From positions 312,501 through 376,500 of the forward strand of contig NC_058511.1 of NCBI RefSeq assembly GCF_020382885.2: a stretch of DNA of 64,000 nucleotides, read 5' to 3'. This DNA comes from Scatophagus argus (Eukaryota > Chordata > Actinopteri > Scatophagidae). Positions within the stretch are counted from its first letter, which is position 1, and each line of letters starts with the position of its first letter. The notes below the pieces were generated by a model. It did no database searches, was not told the DNA's origin, and worked only from the letters and a program-made list of their open reading frames with translations. Below, in pieces: positions 1 to 10,905 of this stretch. A program made the position numbers and the translations under genes.

Positions 1-222
1 CTCTGACAACATTTTACTGAGCAACACTGAAATCCATTCTGTTTATGGTCTGTTTATGCATTCAAATGTTATTTCTGGGAGACAGTCGGCCTGGGACAGG
101 AATGGTCGGGTGTCCATATACTTTTGGCCACGCAGTGTCTCGCTCCTCAGGTTAAAAACCACCGAAGTCACGCAGCAAAGGAACACAATGATGACCTGAT
201 TTCCTGTCTCCTACTCTCAGTC

Positions 223-1565
223 ATGCTGTCCTTGGCCGCCCTCTCGCTCCGTCTTGGGGCCTCTGGTTGCCAAGGAAGCAGGCGCTCCATGGCAACCATC
301 ATCTCCGGCAACAAGACGTCCAAGTGAGTCAGTTCACATCCCACGTTTGTCCAAGTCTGGGGACCAGGGTTGAACACGTGTGAGGTCTGAGAGCTGATCC
401 TGGGTCTGTGTGTGAGCAGGTTGGTGAGGGAGAGGCTTAAGATGGAGGTGGAGAAGATGAAGAGTCACTTCTCAGGGTTCAGACCAGCTCTGGTTGTCTT
501 ACAGGTCAGACCTTCGTTCTTTATTCACAGGCTCATGGGGTCTCAAAGATGTTTTGTGTCACCTTTCAACACTTACGCAGGTGTGATGAGAAAACATTCT
601 GTCCAATCAGCTCGACCAGAATGAAACAGGTCTGGGAGCAGCTGGACCAGGAGAAGCTGGTCTGGCAGTAGCTGTTCTGGGAAGAACTGGTCTGAAACTG
701 ACTGTGTTTATTGCAGCTGCTCTTCTTCTCAGAAACTCTGATAACAAACCTTCAACCCCCCAAACCAAAACCTGAACCAGTCAGAGTGACCTGAATCTGC
801 AGGGTTGCTTCTTGCCTGAGCTTTGAGGACAACCAGTTAGCCAATCAGCTTTCAGCAACAAAGAATTGAAGTTTAAACTTGACTGTTGTAAAGCGTTGAC
901 CCTCCACTCTTCCTGTAGTTAAACCTACATTAGGGGTCCTCAAAGTGCCCTCAGAAATGTGCCCCCTGACTGCAGGTTATGAATGACAGCTTGAAATCTT
1001 CTGGCTTCATGGAAACTGAAAGTTTTGAACTGCATTTCAGGTGGGGGACCGAGACGACTCCAACCTCTACATCAGCTCCAAACTGAAGGCTGCAGCCGAG
1101 GTCAGTCAGGGCCTGACACACTGAGGCAGGGTCACCTGTTCACCTGGTCTCAGGTGCAGTGGTGGTCGTGTCAGTTAACGTGTCGGTATTAATCTGATCG
1201 TGTCGACTGATGCGGCTTCCTGACGCTGTCGGTTCCTCGTCTGCAGATTGGAATCGATGCGAAACACGTAAGGCTGCCCAACACGGCAACGCAAGACGAG
1301 GTGTGTGACGAGCCTGCCGCTGATGACATCATTCAGATCAACAGAGCGCTGACTGTTTCCCATCGTCCTGCAGGTCTTGCAGAGCATCATGTCCATTAAT
1401 GAGGACATGTCTGTCCACGGCCTGATCGTCCAGCTGCCTCTGGACTCCGTCAACCCCATCAACACTGAACTCATCACCAACTCTGTTTCTCCTGAGAAAG
1501 ACGTGGACGGGTGAGTCCTCAGATTACTGATCAGCTGACCTTCACTTCTTAACACGTGTGTTTAC

Positions 1566-1625
<60 letters not shown>

Positions 1626-1728
1626 GTCTGAGCTGCATTAATGCAGGGAAGTTGTCTCGAGGTGATCTGAATGACTGTTTCATCCCATGCACCCCCAATG
1701 GCTGCATGGAGCTCATCAGACAGACAGG

Positions 1729-1784
<56 letters not shown>

Positions 1785-2860
1785 ACACACTGGCATGTTA
1801 CCTGTCACCTCTTATTGTGCAGGTGTGTCTGTGGTGGGGAAACATGCAGTTGTGATTGGTCGCAGTAAAATCGTCGGAGCTCCGATGCACGACCTGCTGC
1901 TGTGGAACCACGCCACCGTGACCACCTGTCACTCAAAGACACCAGACCTACCTGAGCAGGTGATGTCACTCCAACACTGATGACAAGGATTCACATCATC
2001 ACTATCATCATCATCGTTATTAATACAGATCTATTTCAAATCTGAAACTGCAGCCTCAGTGTGTTTCCTGTACGTCTGATGATGCATTTCCTGTTTATGC
2101 ACAGGTGGGCCGGGCTGACATCCTGGTTGTGGGGGCAGGGAGAGCAGAGATGGTGAGAGGAGAGTGGGTGAAGGAGGGAGCTGTGGTCATCGACTGTGGA
2201 ATCAACCACATACCAGGTAAACACTAGTACTGCACCTGGTACTGCACCTGGTACTGCATGAAGTATATGAAGAATACAGTACAAATATTTCTTATCCCCA
2301 CCAGGATTCACAGGCGGTTTCAGAGACATTTCTGCCCTCATTCATTAACATTTGAACATTGATGTTCATTTGAACTTCAGCTCACTGATGTCTGCCTGTC
2401 AACATGTCTGACTCAATATGTCTGACTATTGATACAGAAGTAGGCTGGCATCTTAGTGAAATCACAACTTAAATGATGAGAATGTCTCTACAATGTGACC
2501 CCACAGCCATGCTGAGTCAGACTGATTAGAAACCTGGTTATGATGCTGTCAGTGAAACTGTGTGTGTGTGTGTGTGCATGTGGATGTCTCTGACAGATGA
2601 GATGAAGGCGAGTGGTAAACGGGTCGTTGGGGATGTCCACTATGCTTCGGCCAATCAGAGAGCGGGATTCATCACACCTGTTCCAGGAGGGGTGGGGCCA
2701 ATGACGGTGGCCATGCTCATGGAGGTCCTCAAAGACAAGTCATCGTAGTGTTTAGTTCAGTTTTTAAACAAACGTGTGTGCGTTGCTGACGGTGGTTTCG
2801 TTTCAGAACACGGTTCAGAGTGCTCAGCGTTTCCTCCTGAAGAATCAGCCGAGGAGGTGA
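223..2860 (+). CDS. mthfd1 (truncated paralogue): MTHFD1-type methylene-THF dehydrogenase/cyclohydrolase, D/C domain only
   Basis: Ten exons with matching phases: 223-323, 420-504, 1041-1100, 1247-1300, 1374-1510, 1627-1727, 1823-1959, 2105-2216, 2597-2724 and 2807-2860 (969 nt, 322 aa). The family interconverts 5,10-methylene-THF, 5,10-methenyl-THF and 10-formyl-THF using NADP. Motifs seen: DRDDSNLY then SSKLKAAAE (catalytic Tyr and Lys), [10 protein letters not shown] (Gln), PEKDVDG (Asp), [17 protein letters not shown] (dinucleotide binding) and [16 protein letters not shown]. From the second in-frame ATG at 289 the protein is 300 aa and the catalytic residues fall at Y50, K54, Q98 and D123, two less than in human MTHFD1. 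The reading frame ends with TGA at 2858, where MTHFD1 passes into its large formyl-THF synthetase domain; I find no synthetase exon downstream. The first ATG adds 22 residues rich in Leu, Ser and Arg with no acidic residue, like a mitochondrial presequence. The ATG follows a good acceptor (ctctcag), so an upstream 5'UTR exon may lie outside the window. Confidence 0.88.
1568..1623. repeat. (GT)n microsatellite abutting a 3' splice site
   Basis: An uninterrupted GT run of about 55 bases fills the end of the fifth mthfd1-like intron. The acceptor AG (1625-1626) follows almost directly, so the GT run stands where the polypyrimidine tract would be. Confidence 0.95.
1728..1790. repeat. (TC)n(AC)n compound microsatellite
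   Basis: Begins at the 5' splice site of the sixth mthfd1-like exon: a CT run followed by a CA run to about 1790. The CA part is complementary to the GT run on the other side of the exon. Confidence 0.95.
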
Positions 2861-2910
2861 GACAGGAAACACTCGAAGGTAAGACTTTACTTCCTCAGAG
2901 TAATTAAATG

Positions 2911-2916
2911 AATAAA
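2911..2916 (+). promoter_or_regulatory. polyadenylation signal AATAAA
   Basis: AATAAA 51 nt after the mthfd1-like stop codon, consistent with the transcript ending without a synthetase domain. Further AATAAA motifs occur near 3037 and 3473. Confidence 0.5.
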
Positions 2917-4082
2917 GTCTGATGATTATTTGTCTACTGCTCCTGTTGAAAGAACTGCAGTATTTGTATTCTTGACACTTGGTCTCAGTGTTTCTGGATT
3001 AAGTGACAAATTATGTGATGCAGTCTCCCCCGATCAATAAAGTTTCATTTTGATCTTCTTTCATTTAAGGGATGTGACTGAACACAGGAAGACGACAGCA
3101 GGTTCAACGTTCACAATCACAAAGTAAGAAACAGGATTAAAGTCCATGTGTCACCTGTCAGTCTGAGCTCGGGGCAGCACTCAGCAGGATGAAGAACAGT
3201 CTTTGACCTTTAAACTCCTCTGAAACTCTGTTTGGCCAGGGATCAGAGGTTGTTGTCATGGATACAGAGACATTCCAGCTGTCAACATTAACTGACCAAA
3301 TATCTGATTGATTTAATGATGATCGACCAAAACTGTCTGATGTTTAATGAACTCTTTAATGCTGCACAAATCTTTTACATAAATGTGATGTCATGTACAA
3401 TAATATGATCAAAGCTTCAGGTTTCCCCTGTTATCTCAGTTTCACATCTCCTCAGTCTGCAACACATGAATCAATAAAGTTTGAGTTAAACATTTTATTA
3501 ACTTTTCATTCATCTCATTCATTTTATTCATACACAAGAAAGAGCTCAACTTCGAAAGGCTGATAGATCGATAGATAAATTCAATAATCATTTAGTATTT
3601 AGTCTGTAATTGACACACAGTAAAAGTGTTTTTAGGCATTTTGAGTTGAAGAAGTAAACGTTAATAATCAAAATTATTCTCGTTTGAAACTAAAAAATCT
3701 AAAGTGTGTAGAAGAACAGGTTGCAACACGTGTTTGTTGGAAAACACAGCAGAGAACAAATCAGAAACTGAAGAATAAACAAATTATTACATTTAAATTA
3801 TTAAATTATTAACACAAATGACATCATACGAATCAGTTAACACAAATCAGTCATGATGACTGACTCAAAGAGAATTCAAATGACCAAGTGATTTCTTTTC
3901 CTCTTAATTCAAGGTAGAGTTTTGTCCTGAGCTGTGACTGTCAGGCAGACTAACGTCAGTCAGCTGCTCTTCGACCTGAACCTGATCGCCAGTCGGTCAC
4001 TTCGAAGCTGTTTTGTTGGTGACCAGCGAGCTGCTGGCTGCCTTCTTGTCTGTCTGTCCAAACCAGGTCATCATAGAGGGAA

Positions 4083-4175
4083 AGAGTTTGGTCTCGACCT
4101 GCTCAAATTGGAAAGTGTCAAGAGATAACTTTTGTTGTGAATTGGTGCTATATAAATAAACTGAATTGAAAGACA
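4083..4175 (+). mobile_element. retroelement 3' tail (LINE/SINE remnant)
   Basis: Contains a conserved module (cgacctgct, attggaaag, agagataacttttgttgtgaattgg, gctatataaat, aactgaattgaa). The same module appears near 24235-24330, and a shorter version at 56636-56670. It looks like the tail of one dispersed family; the exact family was not identified. Confidence 0.6.
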
Positions 4176-4354
4176 TCACTTAAAGGTTCAGTCCACAGAT
4201 TTTTTATGTGACAATTGTTAACTGTTGGCTCAACTAATTCACCTCCAGGTCGATTTAACAGAACTGTGGGACATGACCAAGAGCTCCAGGAGACCCAGAT
4301 CAGTAGCTCGGATGTTTGTAGAGTCAGCAGCCTTCCTCCTCACCCTCCTCATCA

Positions 4355-5653
4355 TCAGCTCAGCAGATCTCTGTGAATGCAGTCCGAGTCGCTCTGCTGT
4401 TCTCTGCTCAGCTGATCCACAGCGGCGTTCACAGCAGCTCGGACCAGAGAGCGAGCCATCTGAACCAGCTGCCGCTCGCTGGGCTCAAAGCCCGGGAGCA
4501 GGAGGAGATGGTTGTGGTTCTCCGAGGAGGAGCTGCCGTCCCAACATGCCTCCTCTCCATCCTCCTGAACCACATCATCTGGAGGAACCAGCTCGATCCG
4601 GATGGAGGGTTCATTAGTGGATGGTTGAAACAGGCGTGAGGTAGTTTCATCAGTCTTCTCCCTGTGAACCTCACGGGCCTCCTTGGGTGATGTGGATGAG
4701 GTCGAAACTCGATTATCAGCGTCTAGGATGACTTTGGTGGGGGCACAGAAATCCTTGTCTGTCTCTGGAGATGTGACCTCTTTCAGATTGTTAATGGGAA
4801 CCATTTTAGATCTGTTTACAGCGGCCATCAGGCCCTCCTCATTGATGCTGGTGACTGACTGGTCTTCAGTTGGCGTTCGTTCTGGACCCCGTGCTGCAGC
4901 TTGATTCTCTGTCAGCACCATCTCCACCTCCACACTCTGAACCGTCTCATGACTGTGCAGTTCAGAGGGTTCGTGTGCCTGAGCAGCCGACGAACTCGGA
5001 GCCTCCATGTTCTGAGGGACACCCCGGTGTCTGCTCACTCCTCCTCTGCTGAAAAACCTTTGCATTTTTTTACAGAAGGCCAGTGAAGGTTCAACGCCGT
5101 CGTGGTCCACCACACCTCTTTTTTGCTCGTGAGTGAGCCGAGAGTTGGACAAACTCGGGAACATTTTGAACATCCTGGCCTTAAGCCTCATCTTCCCTTT
5201 AGTGGCCTTCACGTATTTTTCTGCGCTGTCGGTCTCCTGCAGCGCCCCCTCTGGTGGAACACAATCAGTATTTTTCTTCTTCTCTGAAGTGTCCTTGACG
5301 TTGCTCTTTTGCCTTCTTTCGCAAACAACAGCAGGTGAGAGTCCCCTCCACCACCTGTGTCTGTTTACCTTCCTGTTTGTGATGTCATCCTCGCCTGCAG
5401 CCTCAGAGCGCCCCCTGCAGCTCATGTCAGACAGAACCATATTGGCAGGATCTGTCCACTCAGTGTTATCCGAGTGCGTCAGTGAGGATTCATCTCCACC
5501 AGCCATCTTGTCTTTGTGAGTCTGGGTCTCAGGTCTGTCCTCCACGCTCCTGGTCTTGGCTTTTCCCAGCAGCAGCCTTGGAGGACCAGTGAGCTTCCTC
5601 TTTAAAATCACTTTCTCCAGGTGCTTGACATCCTCTCCACTCACCGTCGCCAT
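4355..5653 (-). CDS. akap5: A-kinase anchoring protein 5 (AKAP79/150 type)
   Basis: Single-exon frame of 432 aa (human AKAP5 is 427 aa and also has one coding exon). It scaffolds PKA, calcineurin and PKC at the plasma membrane and postsynapse. The C-terminal amphipathic helix QMARSLVRAAVNAAVDQL (about residues 398-415) matches the position and spacing of the AKAP5 PKA-RII binding helix. PSIRIE at about 349-354 sits where human AKAP5 has its PxIxIT calcineurin dock. Basic/aromatic stretches near residues 155-200 (RLKARMFKMF; FCKKMQRFFSRG) resemble the membrane-targeting polybasic segments. The remainder is acidic, Ser/Thr-rich and poorly conserved, as usual for AKAPs. Its position between an MTHFD1 relative and ZBTB25 matches human 14q23. 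Identity rests on the C-terminal motifs plus synteny. Confidence 0.82.
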   Translation of the reverse strand: MATVSGEDVKHLEKVILKRKLTGPPRLLLGKAKTRSVEDRPETQTHKDKMAGGDESSLTHSDNTEWTDPANMVLSDMSCRGRSEAAGEDDITNRKVNRHRWWRGLSPAVVCERRQKSNVKDTSEKKKNTDCVPPEGALQETDSAEKYVKATKGKMRLKARMFKMFPSLSNSRLTHEQKRGVVDHDGVEPSLAFCKKMQRFFSRGGVSRHRGVPQNMEAPSSSAAQAHEPSELHSHETVQSVEVEMVLTENQAAARGPERTPTEDQSVTSINEEGLMAAVNRSKMVPINNLKEVTSPETDKDFCAPTKVILDADNRVSTSSTSPKEAREVHREKTDETTSRLFQPSTNEPSIRIELVPPDDVVQEDGEEACWDGSSSSENHNHLLLLPGFEPSERQLVQMARSLVRAAVNAAVDQLSREQQSDSDCIHRDLLS

Positions 5654-6945
5654 GACTTGTCTCCGGGGTGAAGCTCAATGATTTTTACTCTTCCTGCAGG
5701 TGTTTCAGCTCTTCTGCTGAGCTGATGATAAACCATCTGCTGCTGGCAAACACCTGGGACCCTACAGAACACAACAAACCACATTAAATCCTGCTGATGT
5801 GGAGCAGCAGCACAAAACACAGCAGATACGACTGCTAATATAAGAGTGAAATCCTGCAGCTCTGACAGCAATACCAGATGTTCTCTGATGTCCACTCAGA
5901 ATGCTGACGCTCAGAAACTCTGGACAGGACGCCATGTTTTTGTATGTGTGGACTTCAGGTGCTCTCAAAGATTTTGGTTTTTCATTTCAGTGAATTTAAT
6001 ATCCGTTTGAGAACAGGTGAGCAAAGAAAGCATTTTATTTCATTAATTATGACCACTAAAGGAGAATAAAAGTAAAATGACAGAAATTTTAGACACAGGG
6101 ACTTGGTGTAATGATGAATGTAATGAATGAAGGATCTTAAATCAGGTAAGAAAGATAAATGCAAAAACAAGATTAACGATTAAATACAAAGTCTGAAGAA
6201 TCTAACGTCACTGTGATGTTGTTGCCACAGTGGAACACAAATGAAGAAGATTTTAAAAGTCCAAAACCTTTGACAGAAGTCTTCACAGGCTGTGAGACAA
6301 CAGCATTGAACAAACAGACGAAGGAAACGAGTTGGACTCTTCAGACGTGTGTGAGAGTCTGGATGAAAAGATTTTATCACTTACCTCATTTGTTTCAGAT
6401 CATTAAGAACAAAAAATGATGATTTTCACCTCACCTTGGTCTTAATCAAATGAAGAGAAAATGATGCTCATACATTCAGACCTCATCGGGAGTCGAGGAT
6501 TCCATAAACCAAAAGCAAAAACAGTGAAAAAACTGAAAACAGTGACAGACTGCCTCCAATAAAGACTCAAAGTCATTATGTGTGCTGATCCTCAAAGAGA
6601 TCAGCTGATCACAGATCAGAGTTCATATCTTCTCTCTGCTGAGATGAGCAGCTTATCATCATTAACAGTTCAAACTGAACTAAAGTCATCAGACAAGAAA
6701 AGCTCAAATCTCACCTGAATGTGGCCCAGCTTCCTGATCAGATCTGCATCTCAGAGAAGGCACAAACACTGAGCTCATCCCTCTTTCTCCAGCCTCCACC
6801 CCAGTTTCCATAGCAACCTCACTGATTGGCGTTTTGTTTTACAGAAGGTGGTGAATAAGGGGTGAATAGCATTTGATTTTATTTCCCAAAATGAGTTTCT
6901 ACAAGACTTGATACAAGTGCAACACTTGACAGTTTTTATGTTCTA
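5654..6945. other. akap5 upstream region, no gene seen
   Basis: AT-rich sequence with only short frames. It may hold non-coding 5' exons of akap5, but no splice site could be assigned with confidence. Confidence 0.5.
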
Positions 6946-7490
6946 TGGACCAGCAGGAGGACTGGCAGGAGGACCAGCAGGAGGACCAGCAGGAGGACCA
7001 GCAGGAGGACCAGTAAAAAGACTGGCAGGAGGACTGGCAGGGGGACTGGCAGGGGGACTGGCAGGAGGACCAGTACAAAGACCAGCAGGAGGACCGGCAG
7101 GAGGACCAGCAGGAGGACCAGTACAAAGACCAGCAGGAGGACCGGCAGGGGAACTGGCAGGAGGACCAGCAGGAGGACCAGCAGGAGGACCAGTAAAAAG
7201 ACTGGCAGGAGGACTGGCAGGGGGACTGGCAGGAGGACCAGTACAAAGACCAGCAGGAGGACCGGCAGGAGGACCAGCAGGAGGACCAGTACAAAGACCA
7301 GCAGGAGGACCGGCAGGGGAACTGGCAGGAGGACCAGCAGGAGGACCAGCAGGAGGACCAGTAAAAAGACTGGCAGGGGAACTGGCAGGAGGACCAGCAG
7401 GAGGACCAGCAGGAGGACCAGTACAAAGATCAGCAGGAGGACCGGCAGGGGGACTAGCAGGAGAACCAGCAGGAGGGCCAGCAGGAAGAA
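6946..7490. repeat. 12-bp minisatellite with higher-order structure
   Basis: About 45 tandem copies of a 12-bp unit of the kind GGACCAGCAGGA, with variants GGACTGGCAGGG, GGACCGGCAGGA, GGACCAGTAAAA and AGACCAGTACAA. The GTAAAAAG variant recurs at about 7012, 7192 and 7360, so there is a second-level period of 168-180 bp. Because 12 is divisible by three, both strands stay open in some frames; this is not evidence of a gene. Confidence 0.95.
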
Positions 7491-7904
7491 CTAAACATCA
7501 CATACTTAATGGAGGAAGAGAATCAGAAAGAGGACGGCGTGTACCTTTAAGATTTCATCCCTAACTAACTGACAGAAAAACAAATGTGATGGACAACCTG
7601 TCTCTGACACACTGATCAGTGTTCAGTTATTGATCTGCTGCAGCTCCCTCTGAGCTCTCTGATGTCACATGTCGTCATCTATTTTTAAAAGTGTGAAGAA
7701 GAACCTCAGCAGCTTTTGTTTCTATAGCGATGAAGGGTAAAAATACATCGAATCTATCCCCAAGCAACAGCAGACTGACCAATCAGAACCTCTGACAGGT
7801 GAGAGCATGGAGACAGAACCTGTCACTTTTCAACATGCATGTTGTCTTTATGATTATGTTGATTTCAGGAAAATTATCCATTCATCCATTGATCCAGATA
7901 GATT

Positions 7905-8461
7905 CACTATACGGACAAAAGTATTGGGACACCTGACCTTCACACCAACAGGGACTTCAATGACGTCTCATTGTAAACACACTGACAGCTTTGCAGCTCT
8001 AACAGCTTCCACTCTTCTGTGAAGGCTTTCCACAACATGTTGGAGTGTTTCTGTGGGAATTTGTGCCCATTCATGCAGTAGAGCATTTGTGAGGTCACAC
8101 ACTGATGTTGGACCAAAAGGCCTGGCTCACAATCTCCGTTCCAGTTCATCCCAAAGGTGTTGGATGGGGTTGAGGTCAGGGCTCTGTGTGGGCCAGTCAA
8201 GTTCTTCCACACCAAACTCATCCAACCATGTCTTTATGGAGCTTTGCTTTGTGCACTGGGGCACAGTCATGCTGGAATAGAAAAGGGCCTTCAACAAACT
8301 GTTGCCACAAAGTTGGAAGCATAGCATTGTCCAACATGTCTTGGTATGCTGAAGCATTAAGGTTTCCCTTCACTGGAAGTCAGGGCCCTGAGAAACAGGT
8401 CCATACCACACCTGAAGTCAATCACAAAGAGGCATGTCCCATTACTTTTGTCTGCATAGTG
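7905..8461 (-). mobile_element. Tc1/mariner-type remnant, copy 1
   Basis: Ends are inverted: CACTATACGGACAAAAGTA on the left and TACTTTTGTCTGCATAGTG on the right. The minus strand encodes the C-terminal end of a Tc1-like transposase (DWPTQSPDLNPIQHLWDEL, including the last catalytic region) and then, after frame changes, more of the same tail. The N-terminal DNA-binding part is missing and the frame is broken, so it is a dead internal-deletion copy. Confidence 0.85.
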
Positions 8462-9779
8462 CAGATAGGTAGATAGAAAAAGCTGGTTTTAATACGATAA
8501 AATGTTTTCTTATTATATTTGTACTTTGCTGTACATTCATTACATTGTTGATGAAGTATAAATACTGTGGGGACAGTCTGAGAATGAAGTCCAAAGTATT
8601 TTCACACAGTTCAGTGTGAAAGCTACTGATTCAAACATGCTGGGAGTCCTCTGGATGTTTTATTTAGAAAGAACAAAATGAATCTTCACATCTTGTCTTG
8701 TCTGCTGAGGAATGCCTCTGGGCAGCTCGGTAATCAGCCCTCTGCTGACACCTGCTGGACACAGTCCATCACTGCAGAGAGTTTGAACAGGAAGCTGAAA
8801 AGTGCACTTCCTCTTCTCTGTCTTATCAGAGACTTGGACCTGTGCTGATGAGTTGTTTTAACTCCTCATGTTTTGTGGCAGGATTTTCCAGGTGTTGATA
8901 TCACTTGTGTGGGATTATATAATGGATGTCTTTGCTGTTCTCTGGCTATTTGAGGCCAAAAAGCTTCAGCAAGTCAGAAGTCTGTCGGATAAAGTCTTGA
9001 CCTCTGCAGCTTGTGATGATCTTCTGTATTTTGACAGAGAATATTTATTTCATATTTAAGTGAGATTTCTGATTGGTGCAAAAAAACATTTATTGTTCCA
9101 TCAATGAGAAAAACATGTCTATGTACAAAACAAAACTTCCTGTCCGGATATTTTTTTTTACAGTGAAACACAGAATGAAGACGACATCACGACTGTCAGA
9201 CATTCACCAATCAATAATCAATAACATCTGTGTGTCAACAAGTGTGTCAATGAATGCTGGTCATGTGACCACAGAGAACAAGTTAAAGGACCGTCACACT
9301 GTTTTCTAATGCACAAAGTAAAGTCAGTGTGGATACGAGCTGTAACGTCGTCTTTCTGAAGGCTTTCACAGCCTGAACACGGGAACGTTTTCACTTCTTT
9401 CAAGACAAAAATCAGACATTAGAGAAATTTCAGGATTTGGTGAATGTAAATGTTTCTTCATGTCCTTCCATCATTCAGTAAATCGAAGTCAACCTGCATC
9501 ACCACAGAGCAGCAGGTGCAGGCCGCCTTCATCCATTTCCTCCTTTAATCAGGTGTGTTTAAACCTTTTAATTCTTGATCATTGTTTCCTCTTCATTTTT
9601 CTTTGCATGTCGAGTTGAATTTTCTGTATGAAAGCTGCTGAATAAAAACCCCAACCAAAAGCTGGGATTACGTTCAAACTTTTTGTGTTCCAGTTTTCAG
9701 CTTCCTGTAGTGACAACGCTGTGCTTTGTTTAGATCAGGATCACGTTTGTTGCCTCAAACTCTCCCGACACGAAAACAC

Positions 9780-10155
9780 ACCATATAGACAAAAGTATCC
9801 AGACACTCCTCCTCATGGGGCTGCTTGTCAGGGTTTGGGCTCGGCCCCTGACTTCCAGTGAAGGGAAATCTTAATGCTTCAGCATACCAAGACATTTTGG
9901 ACAATGCTATGCTTCCAACTTTGAGATTGTGAGCCAGGCCTTTTGGTCCAACATCAGTGTGTGACCTCACAAATGCTCTACTGCATGAATGGGCACAAAT
10001 TCCCACAGAAACACTCCAACATGTTGTGGAAAGCCTTCACAGAAGAGTGGAAGCTGTTAGAGCTGCAAAGCTGTCTGTGTGTTTACAATGAGACGTCATT
10101 AAAGTCCCTGTTGGTGTGATGGGCAGCTGGCCCAATACTTTTGTCTATATAGTGT
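9780..10155 (+). mobile_element. Tc1/mariner-type remnant, copy 2
   Basis: Opposite orientation to copy 1 and more deleted. Ends CATATAGACAAAAGTAT and ATACTTTTGTCTATATAG are inverted repeats. Its interior matches the C-terminal end of copy 1 in reverse complement (CATGAATGGGCACAAATTCC in both). It can only move in trans, if at all. Confidence 0.85.
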
Positions 10156-10905
10156 ATCAGTGGTGTGCAGAAACATTTCAACTTTTTGTTCTGATGCCTC
10201 AGCTGTGAAAGATGACCGTAACCAGATGAAAGTAAACATTGAATGTGATGACTAGTCATCAGAGATTTTCACAGGAATGAACTGAAACCAGATCAACTGG
10301 TCGTCAACTGCAGTCTGATTTGAATTTTTTTTACTTTTCATCAGATTGTCATGAAGCTGCGAGCTTTGATGGAGACGACACGAGCAACCATCAGGCGAGC
10401 ACGCGAAGGCACCGCTGCTGCCTACAGACATGACTGCAGTTACAGTAAAGGAACAGTCCGTGTTTTCATACGCGTCGGATGCTCACTGAGGGGGAGTTCG
10501 CTGTTCGCTGGTGAAGATCAGGATGTTGTCAGAAAAGTCTGAAAGTCTGAGGTGACGTCCTCAGATGTTTCGTCCAACCGTCAGTCCAACATCCAAACAG
10601 TTTGTAGTGCAGAAGAAAACCAGCAAACATTCCCATCACATTCTACAGCTTTCAAGGTGATTCGAGCGGATTATTTTTCTGAGTTCCGATGGTTCAGCTC
10701 TGCCTGCCCCGGACAGCTGATGACCACAGCACCACACTATGATCACATGACTGACACACACACACCTGCGCAGGTACAGGACAGAACAAAACAACACAAA
10801 CCTCAGAGTCCAGTCTGAGAGAACCTCCCCCAGACCATGGAACCCCCTGTGAGTTCAGTCACGCCACACTGCGGAGAAACTCCTGTCATGGTTCACCTGA
10901 TGACA

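Larger units (their letters stand above)
2861..4354. other. 3' flank of the mthfd1-like gene, no gene seen
   Basis: AT-rich sequence with several AATAAA motifs and, at its end, a LINE tail (listed separately). No exon of the formate-THF ligase domain is visible on the + strand. Confidence 0.6.
7491..10905. other. zbtb25 downstream region with Tc1 remnants
   Basis: No gene apart from the two Tc1-derived copies listed separately. TTTATT (minus-strand AATAAA) at 9089-9094 and elsewhere could end a long zbtb25 3'UTR. Confidence 0.45.

Noticed and set aside
1549-1868. Several frames of repeated His-Thr, Ser-Leu or Cys-Val
   Set aside because: Products of GT/CA and CT microsatellites around mthfd1-like exon 6.
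6946-7490. CRISPR-like array
   Set aside because: Contiguous tandem units without unique spacers in a vertebrate genome; the same applies to 49880-50295.
6908-7564. 218-residue open frame of Ala-Gly-Gly-Pro repeats, and a 175-residue Trp-Ser-Ser-Cys frame on the other strand
   Set aside because: Both are created by the 12-bp minisatellite, whose unit is a multiple of three. No conserved flank, no splice signal, no real start codon.
2861-10905. Search for formyl-THF synthetase exons that would complete MTHFD1
   Set aside because: No frame with synthetase motifs on the + strand; akap5 on the other strand follows within 1.5 kb.
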